64,000 nucleotides of DNA from an uncultured Eubacteriaceae bacterium (GCA_946497035.1 CAMMIW010000001.1:62001-126000); one strand, 5' to 3'; counted from the stretch's first letter, positions 28,406-37,424 are shown. Notes: generated by a model not told the origin, from the sequence alone. Translations and numbers: made by a program.

Positions 28406-30637
28406 CTATGTTGTAACTCTTCGTATATCATAAATACCTTTAACACCTTTTACTTTTCTACAAAGATATTCTAACTCAGATTTATCGCTTATAGTAATTG
28501 TAACATCTATAATAAAATCTGTTTTAACAGTTCTAGCGTTAATATTTTTAAGAGATATTTTTTCATCTGTAAATATTTTTGTTACATCTACTAAAAGGCC
28601 TATTCTATCTTCACCGGTTATTCTTATTTCTGCTAAAAATTCTTTAGCTGGTGTTTTATCTAAGCTCCAATTAGCATCTATTAACCTTTTTCTATCGTCT
28701 TCTAAAAGGTTAATTACATTTATACAGTCTGTTCTATGGATAGATACACCTCTACCTTTAGTTATAAAACCTATTATTTCATCTCCTGGAACAGGGCTAC
28801 AACATTTAGATACTCTCATATCTAAACCAGACATACCGTGTATTACTATACCTAAATCGTTTTTACATTTTTTATTTTTAATACTGCTAGAATTTGTATT
28901 TGATATAATTTCTGCCGTTTCTTTTATTATATCTTCTGCCGTTTTATTTTTATTAATTTCTTTTTTAAGTTCTTCTATAAATCTATTTATAATTTGGCCT
29001 TCTTTTAAACCACCGTGCCCTATTGCCGCACATATAGCATCCCAATCTCTAAAACCATAACGTTCTAAAACTTTTTTAATTCTATTAGGTGTGACTAGCT
29101 CTCCAAAAATAAAACCTTTTCGTTTTGCTTCTTTTTCGAGCATTTCTTTTCCTTTTAAAATATTTTCTTCCTTATTTATAGTTTTAAACCATTGGTTAAT
29201 TTTATTTTTAGCCTCACTACTTTTAACCATTTTCAGCCAATCCATACTAGGCCCACGAGAGTTTTGGCTTGTTATTATTTCTACAATATCTCCATTTTGC
29301 AAAATATAATCAAATGTTACAATTTTTCCATTTACCCTAGCACCTACCATAGTGTTTCCAACAGCACTATGTATGGAATATGCAAAATCTATAGGTATAG
29401 AACCATCTGGTAAGCTTTTAACCTCTCCTGTTGGGGTAAAACAGTATACATTTTCATTTAAAGAATCTAAGTTTGTTTTAATAGTGTCCATAAATTCTTT
29501 GCTATCTGACATATCTTTTTGCCATTCTAAAATCTGTCTAAGCCAAGTTAATTTTTCTTCTTCTGCCGTTTCTTTAACGTTTTTGTTACCAGATTTATAT
29601 TTCCAATGGGCAGCTATACCATATTCTGATATACGGTGCATCTCCCAAGTTCTTATTTGTATTTCAAAAGGTAGCCCCTCTGGCCCTATAAGGGTGTTAT
29701 GCAAAGATTGATACATATTAGATTTTGGCATAGCTATATAATCTTTAAACCTACCTGCAATGGGTTTATACATTTCGTGAACAAGCCCTAAAACTTCGTA
29801 ACAATCTCTTATGCTATCTACTATTATTCTAACGGCAAAAAGATCAAATATTTGATCTAACGTTTTATCTTGATTAAGCATTTTTTTATATATACTGAAA
29901 AAATGTTTTGGTCTACCATATATTTCACATTTTAAATTATCTTCTTCACATTTTTCTGTTATTTCTTTTACAATTTTTTCAACATATTCTTCTCTTTCGT
30001 GTTTTTTTCTCTCTATTTTTTCTGCTAAATCATAATAAGCCGTAGGATCTAAATATCTAAGGCATAAATCTTCAAGCTCTATTTTTATTTTAAATATACC
30101 AAGCCTTGTTGCTAAAGGTGCATATATATCTAACGTTTCTTGAGCTTTTTCTTTTTGCTTTTCTTTGCTCATATATTGTAGAGTTCTCATATTGTGAAGC
30201 CTATCTGCTACTTTTATTAATATTACCCTTATATCTTTAGCCATAGCGAGAAACATTTTTCTATAGTTTTCTGCTTGTAGCTCTTCTTTAGAAGAGGAAG
30301 AGTAAGTAAATTTATCTAATTTTGTAACCCCACTTACAATATTAGCTATCTCTTCGCTAAAAAGCTCTTTTAAATCTTCAAAGCTGTATTTTGTATCTTC
30401 TATTACATCGTGTAAAATACCTGCTACAATAGATTCTAAATCTAGCTCTAACTCGGCTAATATAATAGCTACATAAAGAGGATGTATAATATAAGGCTCA
30501 CCAGATTTTCTAAGTTGGTTACCGTGAGCTTCTTTAGCTAAATTGTAAGCCTTTTCTACGATACTAAAATCTGTTGCAGGATGATATTTTTCTATTTTTT
30601 CTATTAATTCATTATAAAGTAATTGACATTCTTCCAT
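28406..30637 (-). CDS. relA: Bifunctional (p)ppGpp synthetase/hydrolase (RelA/SpoT)
   Basis: A stringent-response enzyme of 743 residues. The N-terminal HD hydrolase domain contains GILHDVIEDT and VKVADRLHNMRTL. The synthetase domain has GRPKHFFSIYKKM and RFKDYIAMPKSNMYQSLH. A TGS domain (VYCFTPTGEVKSLPDGSIPIDFAY), a zinc-finger/helical region with Cys-Cys (VSKCCSPVPGDEI) and a C-terminal ACT domain follow. All catalytic blocks look intact, so both activities are expected. It heads the dtd-hemZ-hisS-aspS run and has a GGGAGGAGG ribosome site. Confidence 0.97.
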   Translation of the reverse strand: MEECQLLYNELIEKIEKYHPATDFSIVEKAYNLAKEAHGNQLRKSGEPYIIHPLYVAIILAELELDLESIVAGILHDVIEDTKYSFEDLKELFSEEIANIVSGVTKLDKFTYSSSSKEELQAENYRKMFLAMAKDIRVILIKVADRLHNMRTLQYMSKEKQKEKAQETLDIYAPLATRLGIFKIKIELEDLCLRYLDPTAYYDLAEKIERKKHEREEYVEKIVKEITEKCEEDNLKCEIYGRPKHFFSIYKKMLNQDKTLDQIFDLFAVRIIVDSIRDCYEVLGLVHEMYKPIAGRFKDYIAMPKSNMYQSLHNTLIGPEGLPFEIQIRTWEMHRISEYGIAAHWKYKSGNKNVKETAEEEKLTWLRQILEWQKDMSDSKEFMDTIKTNLDSLNENVYCFTPTGEVKSLPDGSIPIDFAYSIHSAVGNTMVGARVNGKIVTFDYILQNGDIVEIITSQNSRGPSMDWLKMVKSSEAKNKINQWFKTINKEENILKGKEMLEKEAKRKGFIFGELVTPNRIKKVLERYGFRDWDAICAAIGHGGLKEGQIINRFIEELKKEINKNKTAEDIIKETAEIISNTNSSSIKNKKCKNDLGIVIHGMSGLDMRVSKCCSPVPGDEIIGFITKGRGVSIHRTDCINVINLLEDDRKRLIDANWSLDKTPAKEFLAEIRITGEDRIGLLVDVTKIFTDEKISLKNINARTVKTDFIIDVTITISDKSELEYLCRKVKGVKGIYDIRRVTT

Positions 30638-30737
30638 AAATATCCTCCTCCCAAATCTATGTTATTAATTACTATTATATTAAGTTTTTAACATAATTTC
30701 AAGTAAAAATGTATTTTTTACAAACATATTAAAAAGG

Positions 30738-30812
30738 TTAATAATTATGATTAGATTTAATTATCACTTATCTTTTTTAATTTAAGAAAATAATTTTTTT
30801 AAAATCATATAA
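30738..30812 (-). repeat. Possible degenerate copy of the intergenic hairpin element
   Basis: On the minus strand, behind the P-type ATPase terminator, TTATTTTCTTAAATTAAAAAAGATAAG resembles the conserved block of copies A and H. No clean hairpin follows. It is recorded as uncertain; the rest of the 214-base gap is AT-rich with no gene. Confidence 0.25.
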
Positions 30813-30821
30813 TTACATTGT

Positions 30822-30847
30822 AAAAAGGGTGTAAAATATACACCCTT
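30822..30847 (-). terminator. Terminator after P-type ATPase
   Basis: A perfect 9-bp stem, AAGGGTGTA and TACACCCTT, with a 5-base loop. The minus-strand transcript continues into a short T-run. Confidence 0.8.
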
Positions 30848-30851
30848 AAAT

Positions 30852-32927
30852 TCATTTTTTTAATTTTGTCATACTTTCAAGGCCAATGGCAATAGTAGAC
30901 GTATTATGTAATAATGCTGATGTAGCTGGCGTTATTATACCACCTAAACCTAACAAAATAAGCCCTAAATTAAAACCTATTACTATGTTATAGTTTCTTT
31001 TTATCCTTTTCATTAATAATGTAGATATTTCTCTTAATATAACAATTTCTTCTAAACTATCAGTAGCTATCGTTATATCTGCCACCTCTTTAGCAATGTG
31101 AGCACCTTCTTTCATAGCTATACCTGCATCTGCACAAGATAAAGCTGGCGAATCATTTATACCATCACCTATCATTAAAACTGTATGGCCTTTTTTCTTA
31201 GCTTGCTCTACAAATGTTGCTTTATCTTCTGGTAAAACCTCTGCAAAAAATTTATCTATACCAACTTTATTAGCAACACATTGAGCGGTATAAGGGTTAT
31301 CACCTGTCATCATAACAATTTGTTTAAAACCTTTATTTCTAAGAGCTTGTATAACTTGTTTAGCCTCTTCTCTTATAGGATCTTGTATACATAATATACC
31401 TGCTAATTGGCCACCTATAGCAAGATATAACCTAGAATATTGTTTTTCTATTTGTTCTATTTTTTTAAGTTCTTCATCTTTTAAAGTAACTTTTTCATCT
31501 TCTACAACAAAATGATAGCTACCTATCAAAGCTCTTTTTTCATCAATAGTAGAAACAATGCCGTGAGCAACAACATACTCTACCTTTGTATGCATCTCTT
31601 TATGCTCTATACCTTCATTTTTAGCTTGCCTTACAACAGCTCTTGCTATAGAATGTGGAAAATGCTCTTCTAAACAAGCAGATATTTTTAAAACTTCTTC
31701 CCTATCATAACCGTTAAATGTATATATTTCTTTAACAACTGGCTCTGCTTTTGTTAAAGTTCCTGTTTTATCAAATATAAATGTATCTGCCTCTGCTACC
31801 GCTTCTAAAAATTTTCCACCTTTAACAGTTATATTATGCTCGCTACATTCTTTCATAGCAGATAAAACAGCTAATGGCATAGATAATTTTAAAGCACAAG
31901 AAAAATCTACCATAAGTATGGAAAGAGCTTTTGTTAAATTTCTAGTTAAAATAGCCGTTAAAATAGTTCCAGCAAAAGTATATGGAACAAGGTTATCGGC
32001 TAATCTTTCTGCCTTAGACTGTATACCAGATTTGAGCTTTTCTGAGCTTTCTATCATTTCTACAATTTTTTCATATCTTGTAGCACCACTAGCATTTTTA
32101 ACTTTTATAAATAGCTCGCCTTCTTCTAAAACTGTACCTGCATATACATAATCATCTTTTGCCTTTTCAACAGGAACGCATTCTCCTGTTAAAGATGCCT
32201 GATTTACCATACCCTCTCCATCTATAATTGCACCATCTACAGGTATAACATATCCTGCTCTAACTATAACAATATCTCCTTGTTGTATATTTGTAAAAGG
32301 TATTTGTATTTCGCTATCTTGTGTTTTTATCCAAACTTTTTCTATATTAAGAGACATACTATCTGCTAAAGCATTTATAGATTTTTTATGTGTCCATTCT
32401 TCTAATAGGCCACCTATCTCTAATAAAAACATAACAGATGCCGCTGTTTTAAAATCTTTTTGTAATATAGAAACACCTATAGCAGTAGCATCTAAAACCT
32501 CTACTTTTAAGCCATCTTTAGCCAATGTAAAAATACCTTTTATTACATATTTTATAGCTTTTATAGTAACTATAACACATCTTATAGGTTGTGGAACAGT
32601 CATTTTCATTATAAATCTTTTAGCTATTTTTTGTATCATTTTTTCTTTGTAATATTTGTTAATAGCATTTGTAGTATTTTCTCTAGGCTCAAATTTTTCT
32701 TTTGCTACATTATAATCATATTTTTTCATAATGGATAAAATATCCTTTTTATCTGTATTATACCATATAGCAACGCCAGCCGTTCTTCCATATATTTTTA
32801 CTTTTTCTATACCTTTTTGAGCTAAAAGATATTGCTCTAAAATATCCTCTTCTTTTTTAGATAGCTCTCTTATACCTATTTGAAAACGTATCCTTCCATC
32901 TATAGAATGTTTAATTTTATAACGCAT
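30852..32927 (-). CDS. P1B-type heavy-metal ATPase lacking the CPx motif
   Basis: A metal-translocating ATPase of 691 residues. The N-terminal domain (KHSIDGRIRFQIG) resembles the HMA_2 fold but has no CxxC. Actuator TGE lies in SLTGECVP, the phosphorylation motif is FDKTGTLT, the His-Pro-type motif is EEHFPHSIAR and the hinge is GDGINDSPAL. The intramembrane metal site usually reads CPC or SPC; here it is DFSCALKLSMPL. The metal is therefore uncertain, and manganese or iron export are candidates by analogy. The start is the ATG at 32927, with the ribosome site AAAGGAG inside an upstream ORF extension. It is encoded behind DUF6110 and a 26-residue peptide. Confidence 0.9.
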   Translation of the reverse strand: MRYKIKHSIDGRIRFQIGIRELSKKEEDILEQYLLAQKGIEKVKIYGRTAGVAIWYNTDKKDILSIMKKYDYNVAKEKFEPRENTTNAINKYYKEKMIQKIAKRFIMKMTVPQPIRCVIVTIKAIKYVIKGIFTLAKDGLKVEVLDATAIGVSILQKDFKTAASVMFLLEIGGLLEEWTHKKSINALADSMSLNIEKVWIKTQDSEIQIPFTNIQQGDIVIVRAGYVIPVDGAIIDGEGMVNQASLTGECVPVEKAKDDYVYAGTVLEEGELFIKVKNASGATRYEKIVEMIESSEKLKSGIQSKAERLADNLVPYTFAGTILTAILTRNLTKALSILMVDFSCALKLSMPLAVLSAMKECSEHNITVKGGKFLEAVAEADTFIFDKTGTLTKAEPVVKEIYTFNGYDREEVLKISACLEEHFPHSIARAVVRQAKNEGIEHKEMHTKVEYVVAHGIVSTIDEKRALIGSYHFVVEDEKVTLKDEELKKIEQIEKQYSRLYLAIGGQLAGILCIQDPIREEAKQVIQALRNKGFKQIVMMTGDNPYTAQCVANKVGIDKFFAEVLPEDKATFVEQAKKKGHTVLMIGDGINDSPALSCADAGIAMKEGAHIAKEVADITIATDSLEEIVILREISTLLMKRIKRNYNIVIGFNLGLILLGLGGIITPATSALLHNTSTIAIGLESMTKLKK

Positions 32928-32944
32928 AGGTTCTCCTTTCATTA

Positions 32945-33008
32945 ACTAGGGTAAAATTAAATATTAAACCTTTACTATTTTATATAAACTACCAATAATA
33001 AAAATTAT
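32945..33008 (-). repeat. Possible degenerate copy of the intergenic hairpin element
   Basis: On the minus strand, after the DUF6110 terminator, the gap to the ATPase gene holds GTTTTTTAATAATTTT, then TATTGGTAGTTTATATAAAA, then TAGTAAAGG. The block order resembles copy B but the spacing differs. Low confidence. Confidence 0.2.
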
Positions 33009-33011
33009 TAA

Positions 33012-33047
33012 AAAACTGCCCTAAAAATTTTCTTAAAGGACAGTTTT
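33012..33047 (-). terminator. Terminator after DUF6110 gene
   Basis: The arms AAAACTGCCCTAA and TTAAAGGACAGTTTT enclose an AT loop, with a T-run on the minus strand. It lies just beyond the stop that the frameshifted DUF6110 frame would use (33056-33058). The longer product therefore still ends before the terminator. Confidence 0.7.
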
Positions 33048-33095
33048 AATAAAAATTATTCTTCTATTTTTTCTTCAGCTTCTACTGTTTCTTCT

Positions 33096-33380
33096 TCAAA
33101 AAAAACCTTCGTTTTCATTTGCAAACTGTTGTTCTGCTCTTTTTGCATTAATCTCTTGAGCTTCTGCTAATATATCTTCTGCTGTTTCTTGAACTTTCAT
33201 TGTTGTTGTCATAACGCAATCTTTAGCTCTAAGACCTGCTGCTAAAGTTTTTGTATATACGTTTTTTGCATCTTTGCTAGTTAATAATTTAATGCCCACT
33301 GTACCAAATAAAACACCACTTGCAAAAACTCCAACATTTTTTAACACTTTTTCATTTAATAATTTTTCATAAAAATTCAT
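33096..33380 (-). CDS. DUF6110 family small membrane-associated protein, possible frameshift at 3' end
   Basis: A protein of 94 residues. The block VFASGVLFGTVGIKLLTSKDAKNVYTKTLAAGLRAKDCV is the hallmark of DUF6110, a small protein often found next to metal P-type ATPases in Clostridia. One hydrophobic glycine-rich helix (residues 16-34) precedes a charged helical tail. The frame ends at a TGA formed at a run of eight T (33098-33105, minus strand). With seven T the frame would continue 13 more codons, mostly Glu, to 33056. The ribosome site GAGGTGAT is strong. The function is unknown; by context it is a partner of the ATPase. Confidence 0.85.
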   Translation of the reverse strand: MNFYEKLLNEKVLKNVGVFASGVLFGTVGIKLLTSKDAKNVYTKTLAAGLRAKDCVMTTTMKVQETAEDILAEAQEINAKRAEQQFANENEGFF

Positions 33381-33400
33381 TTTATCACCTCAAAATAATT

Positions 33401-33481
33401 TTATTTATGTTTGTAACCTGTATAAAAAACCATTGCCATACAAAACATTGTAGCATAAGCCCAAAATCTATGCTTTTTCAT
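33401..33481 (-). CDS. 26-residue single-helix peptide upstream of DUF6110
   Basis: This is a very short ORF. The peptide begins MKKHRFWAYATMF and ends YTGYKHK, with a central hydrophobic stretch of about 16 residues flanked by basic ends. The start ATG at 33481 follows GTGGTGAG, and the stop lies 20 bases before the DUF6110 start codon, so the order peptide-DUF6110-ATPase suggests one operon. Codon use is that of a real gene, with no rare arrangement. The function is unknown; it could be a small transmembrane subunit or regulator of the ATPase. Confidence 0.6.
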   Translation of the reverse strand: MKKHRFWAYATMFCMAMVFYTGYKHK

Positions 33482-33624
33482 CTCACCACTTCTTTCAAAA
33501 TTAATTTATAATAATTTTACATCAACCGACATAATTTTTCAACTATTATAAATAAAAATAAAATATTTTGTAACTAATTAATATATATATTAAATTTTTC
33601 AATATTTTATTATATATTTTTATT

Positions 33625-34434
33625 TTATAAAAAAAATGAAACTTTATTTAAAGCATACTCGGCATATTCGTTGTAGCTATCAATATTTAAAGCCTTTTTA
33701 AATCTTTTTTTAGCTTTTTTATATTTTTCTTTATTAAAGCTAACAACACCTAAATTATAGTTTAGTTTTGCCCTAAAATCTCTTTTTGTTACCTGCATTA
33801 TAATATGTGCAAATCCAACACAAGCTACAACACCACCTAAAGCTATCAAAATTTGATTATTTAAAAATATTCCAATTAAAAATAAAGGAACTCCTGCAAC
33901 TGCCACAAATGGATTAAACTTTATAGGTACATATGGCAATTTATCACCAAATAAATTTTCTTCCATATCTTTTTGAAAAGAATATACTCTAGACTTTACA
34001 GCTTTTTGCTTTATTTTTGGTTTTTTTCTAGGTTTAGGAACAACTACATTTTCTCCTAGCTCTTTATATTCTACAACAACACCACCTTTTATTTTAAATA
34101 ATATATGAATATCTTTTTTTAAATTTTTTAAACTTTCAGATTTAACATCTTTACTTATATGCAATATATAATATTCTTCCTCTTTATATGCTTCTAAAGT
34201 TTCTATAACTATTAGCTCTAACGCTTTATTATATATAATTTTTGTTTTTAAAATATATCCTTTTGTGTCTGTAACATTCATAGTTTTTTTAGACACGCTT
34301 TCTTCATTAAGAGGTAAACTAAATTTTATATACCAATATATTTTATCTTGTGTATCTTCTATCTCATTTTTAAATTTTTTATTTACATCTTTTTGAGATG
34401 AATCTAATTTTATTTTTCTATCGTTATAAGCCAT
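33625..34434 (-). CDS. Membrane protein with Ig-like N-terminus and TPR-like C-terminus, unknown
   Basis: A protein of 269 residues. Residues about 30-95 (IYWYIKFSLPLNEESVSKKTMNV) look like a bacterial SbsA/Ig-like beta domain. A basic, proline-rich linker (PKPRKKPKIKQKAVK) follows. Two hydrophobic helices (FVAVAGVPLFLIGIFL and ILIALGGVVACVGFAHII) come next. The C-terminus has one TPR-like unit, YNLGVVSFNKEKYKKAKKRFKKALNID. I do not recognise the protein as a named family. It is monocistronic with ribosome site GAGAGGAT. The domain mix suggests an envelope scaffold. Confidence 0.7.
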   Translation of the reverse strand: MAYNDRKIKLDSSQKDVNKKFKNEIEDTQDKIYWYIKFSLPLNEESVSKKTMNVTDTKGYILKTKIIYNKALELIVIETLEAYKEEEYYILHISKDVKSESLKNLKKDIHILFKIKGGVVVEYKELGENVVVPKPRKKPKIKQKAVKSRVYSFQKDMEENLFGDKLPYVPIKFNPFVAVAGVPLFLIGIFLNNQILIALGGVVACVGFAHIIMQVTKRDFRAKLNYNLGVVSFNKEKYKKAKKRFKKALNIDSYNEYAEYALNKVSFFL

Positions 34435-34494
34435 CTATTAATCCTCTCCATACCTAATATTATTTATATATATCGGTAATACTTTAACATATGT

Positions 34495-35244
34495 TTAGTT
34501 ATTTTCTTCCAAATATTTTTGTAAACATTGTTTTATTTCTTTATAATAAAGCATAAATTCATTGCTTGTTCTAAAATTTTCTATATTATTATTTATTTTT
34601 AAAGATAAAACTATGTTAGCAGGTTTTTTAGCTAAAACATATATATTATCTGATAAATAAATAGCCTCGTTAATATCGTGAGTTATAAATATTGTTGTTT
34701 TTTCTTCACATTTTATAACATTTTTAAACCATTCATAAATACCTTCCTTTGTTATGCTATCAAGAGCAGAAAAAGGCTCATCAAAAAGCATCAAATCACT
34801 TTCTTTTAAATATGCCCTTATAAAAGATACCCTTTGTTTCATACCACCTGATAGCTCACTAGGGTATTTTTTTATATGTTTTTGTAAACCAAATTTTTCT
34901 AATATAGGTATTGCTTTTTCATATGCTATTTTTTTATCTATTCCCTTTATTTTATAATATAAACATACATTATCTAATACATTAAGATATGGCAATAATA
35001 AATGTTTTTGTGTCATATAGCTTATATTTTTCTTTTTATTTGTAATATCTTCATTTTTTAAAAAAATTTTACCCTTATCTGCTTGTTCAAAACCTGCTAA
35101 TATATTAAAAAGGGTTGTTTTACCAACCCCACTTTTACCAAGAAAACATACTATTTGCCCTTTTTGTATAGACAAATTTATATTTTCTATTATTTTAATA
35201 TTATTATAAGATTTTGAAATATTTTCTAATCTTATATAGTCCAT
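34495..35244 (-). CDS. thiZ: ABC transporter ATPase for thiamine precursor (ThiZ)
   Basis: An ABC ATPase of 249 residues. Walker A GKSGVGKTT is near 36-44, the signature is LSGGMKQR, Walker B is LMLFDEPFSALD and the H-loop is FITHDINEA. It energises uptake together with the permease (36284-37039) and the binding lipoprotein (35262-36272). Assignment to hydroxymethylpyrimidine/thiamine precursor import rests on the TPP riboswitch at the operon head and on the NMT1/THI5-like binding protein. The ribosome site is AAAGGAG. Confidence 0.85.
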   Translation of the reverse strand: MDYIRLENISKSYNNIKIIENINLSIQKGQIVCFLGKSGVGKTTLFNILAGFEQADKGKIFLKNEDITNKKKNISYMTQKHLLLPYLNVLDNVCLYYKIKGIDKKIAYEKAIPILEKFGLQKHIKKYPSELSGGMKQRVSFIRAYLKESDLMLFDEPFSALDSITKEGIYEWFKNVIKCEEKTTIFITHDINEAIYLSDNIYVLAKKPANIVLSLKINNNIENFRTSNEFMLYYKEIKQCLQKYLEENN

Positions 35245-35261
35245 ATATTCTCCTTTTTATA

Positions 35262-36272
35262 TTACTTTGGCAAATAATCATTTGTAAAACCTATGTTTTT
35301 TAAATCTTTTGTTAATATACCTTTTTCATAAGCCCAGTTATAAAAATTGTTCCATCTAATAGCGTCTATATATCCCCATTGTTCAACCTCTGCTTTATAT
35401 TGGCTAGCTAAATAATTTTGGCTTTCTATAAGCATATTAATATCATATTCTGGTGCAAATTTATGTAATATTTTTGCACTTTCTTCTGGATTTTCTATTG
35501 CATATTCATAGCCTTTTTTTGTAGCTTCTAAAAATCTTTTAGCAATATGCCCATTTTTTTCTAAAAAACTTTTGCTAGAAACTATAACAGGTGTATAAAA
35601 ATCTAAACTAGGTTCTACATCTTTAAATTTTATAAAATTATAATCTAGCCCATTAACTTTTGCATTCATAGTATCCCAAGCCTCAAACACCCATACCGCA
35701 TCTACATTTGTTTGTATAGCAGATACCGCATCTGTTATGGTGCTATGATAAAGCTCCACTTTGTTAAAATCTCCACCTTCATTTTCCATAACTTGTCTTA
35801 TTGTAGCTTGTTCTAAATCGTTATCCCAAGTTGCATATATTTTACCTTCTAAATTTTTAAAATTATCTATACCCTTCTCTTTTAAAGATAAAATACCAGA
35901 TGTATTATGTTGTATAATAGCTGCTATCGCCACTATAGGAAAATCTTCATTTTCATTTAAAGCCATAGCCATAGTGTCTTGAAAAGATATGCCAAAATCT
36001 GCTTTACCTGCCGCCACTAAAGCTGTTGTAGACTCTTCTGGTGGATTTAATATTTCTAAATCTATACCTACCTCATTATAAAACCCTTTTTCTAAAGCTA
36101 CATATATACCTGTATGATTAGTATTTGGAGTCCAATCCAATAAAAATGTAACTTTTTCATTTTGTTGTTTCTTGTTGTCTGTTTGTTGTGTGTTTTCTTC
36201 TATGTTTTTTCCACAACCTACAAATAAGCTACATATTAAAAATATAATTAAAATTTTATTAAATACTTTCAT
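35262..36272 (-). CDS. thiY: Thiamine-precursor binding lipoprotein (NMT1/THI5-like, ThiY)
   Basis: A lipoprotein of 336 residues. The lipobox FVGC places the lipidated Cys at position 20 of MKVFNKILIIFLICSLFVGC. The mature part, with DWTPNTNHTGIYVALEKGFY and AAGKADFGISFQD, is typical of the NMT1/THI5-like family that binds pyrimidine precursors of thiamine. The start at 36272 is chosen because it begins the signal peptide exactly. The longer frame from 36332 would bury the signal and overlap the permease gene. The ribosome site is poor, so coupling to the permease stop at 36284 is likely. Confidence 0.88.
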   Translation of the reverse strand: MKVFNKILIIFLICSLFVGCGKNIEENTQQTDNKKQQNEKVTFLLDWTPNTNHTGIYVALEKGFYNEVGIDLEILNPPEESTTALVAAGKADFGISFQDTMAMALNENEDFPIVAIAAIIQHNTSGILSLKEKGIDNFKNLEGKIYATWDNDLEQATIRQVMENEGGDFNKVELYHSTITDAVSAIQTNVDAVWVFEAWDTMNAKVNGLDYNFIKFKDVEPSLDFYTPVIVSSKSFLEKNGHIAKRFLEATKKGYEYAIENPEESAKILHKFAPEYDINMLIESQNYLASQYKAEVEQWGYIDAIRWNNFYNWAYEKGILTKDLKNIGFTNDYLPK

Positions 36273-36283
36273 CTCTTTTAATT

Positions 36284-37039
36284 TTACTCTTTCCAATATA
36301 TTATTTTCTTTTCTAAAAATTTTATAAACCATACTAATAATAAACTAAGCAAACTAATAATTATAATACTTGCAAACATTTTGTCAAAGGCATATGCTTT
36401 CTTTACCCTTGTCATATATACGCCTATCCCTTTTTCTCCTCCTAACCATTCAGAAACAACTGCCCCAACTATTGCATATGTGGCAGATATTTTAAGGCCA
36501 GAAAAGAAACTTTTCATAGCAAAAGGTATTTTTATAATAAAAAGCGTTTTTATGTAGCTACTATCCATAGATTTCATTAACTTTAACATATCCTCATCTA
36601 CATTTTTAAATCCTGTAAGTATGCTTATAGTAAGTGGAAAAAAACAAGTTGAAAATATAAGTAATATTTTAGGCATAATACCAAATCCAAACCAAAGAAC
36701 CATAATAGGCGCTATAGCTATCGTTGGTATAGTTTGGCTTATAACTAATATTGGATATATAGCCCTATTAAAAATATTATATCTATCCATAATAATAGCT
36801 AAACAAAAACTAAATATTATACTTATAATAAGCCCTAAAAAAGCTTCTAAAAGAGTAACTCCTATATGGCTAAATATTAATTTAAAATCTTTTATAAAAG
36901 CTATTAATACATCTAAAGGGCTAGGCAACATAAATTTAGGCACAAGCTCTATATAGCTTATTATTGCCCATATTATAATTATTAATAGTATAGTTAAAAA
37001 GCTAATATATTTATTTATTATGTTTTGCAGTTTTTTCAT
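36284..37039 (-). CDS. thiX: ABC transporter permease for thiamine precursor (ThiX)
   Basis: A permease of 251 residues with about six transmembrane helices. The EAA-type loop reads SATYAIVGAVVSEWLGGEKGIG and matches the SsuC/TauC-like permeases that serve NMT1-type binding proteins. It overlaps the end of the upstream thiamine-binding-domain gene by 29 bases, indicating coupled translation. It completes the ThiXYZ importer under TPP control. Confidence 0.87.
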   Translation of the reverse strand: MKKLQNIINKYISFLTILLIIIIWAIISYIELVPKFMLPSPLDVLIAFIKDFKLIFSHIGVTLLEAFLGLIISIIFSFCLAIIMDRYNIFNRAIYPILVISQTIPTIAIAPIMVLWFGFGIMPKILLIFSTCFFPLTISILTGFKNVDEDMLKLMKSMDSSYIKTLFIIKIPFAMKSFFSGLKISATYAIVGAVVSEWLGGEKGIGVYMTRVKKAYAFDKMFASIIIISLLSLLLVWFIKFLEKKIIYWKE

Positions 37040-37316
37040 CTATACTCATTACTCCTAAAGGATTATATGCTAGTTTTATATAAGTTAAAATATCTTTAGC
37101 TCCTTCCTTTTCTGCTATTAATATGCTCTCTTTTAAAATATTTAGCATATCCTCTAAATCTCCTTCTATAACCGTTTCAAAAGGACATACAACCATATTA
37201 AGGCCTTTACTTTTTATATTCTCTATAACCTTATCAATTACCTTTATATTTTCTTCCTGTTGTGGTAATTTTGGCAATATTTGTATTGCCATACTTGCTT
37301 TACAATTTTTGTTCAT
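37011..37316 (-). CDS. MTH1187-family thiamine-binding domain protein
   Basis: A protein of 101 residues. The segment MAIQILPKLPQQEENIKVIDKVIENIKSKG and the acidic-hydrophobic continuation VCPFETVIEGD match the MTH1187/YkoF-like ferredoxin-fold family that binds thiamine or HMP compounds. It is first in the riboswitch-controlled operon. The start at 37316 has AGGAG at 7 bases; the ATG 6 bases upstream is too close to the ribosome site. It probably senses or carries the pyrimidine ligand in the cytoplasm, which is inferred. Confidence 0.85.
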   Translation of the reverse strand: MNKNCKASMAIQILPKLPQQEENIKVIDKVIENIKSKGLNMVVCPFETVIEGDLEDMLNILKESILIAEKEGAKDILTYIKLAYNPLGVMSIDEKTAKHNK

Positions 37317-37393
37317 TTTCATTCTCCTTTATATAATTTATTTTAGTTAATACTTATAAGGAAAAATACTTTATTTATATATAAAAAATTTAA

Positions 37394-37424
37394 TAAAAAA
37401 ATGCAATGGAAAAACACCACTGCA
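37394..37424 (-). terminator. Riboswitch expression-platform terminator
   Basis: On the minus strand the arms TGCAGTGG and CCATTGCA (one G-U pair; 37402-37424) are followed by seven T residues. It lies between the TPP aptamer and the first gene, which suggests ligand-dependent termination. It lies about 20 bases downstream of the aptamer. Confidence 0.85.

Noticed and set aside
22740..30900. T-box leader upstream of the aspS-hisS-relA run
   Set aside because: I looked for the AGGGTGGNACCGCG core and found none in the gaps at 30638-30851 or between the genes.
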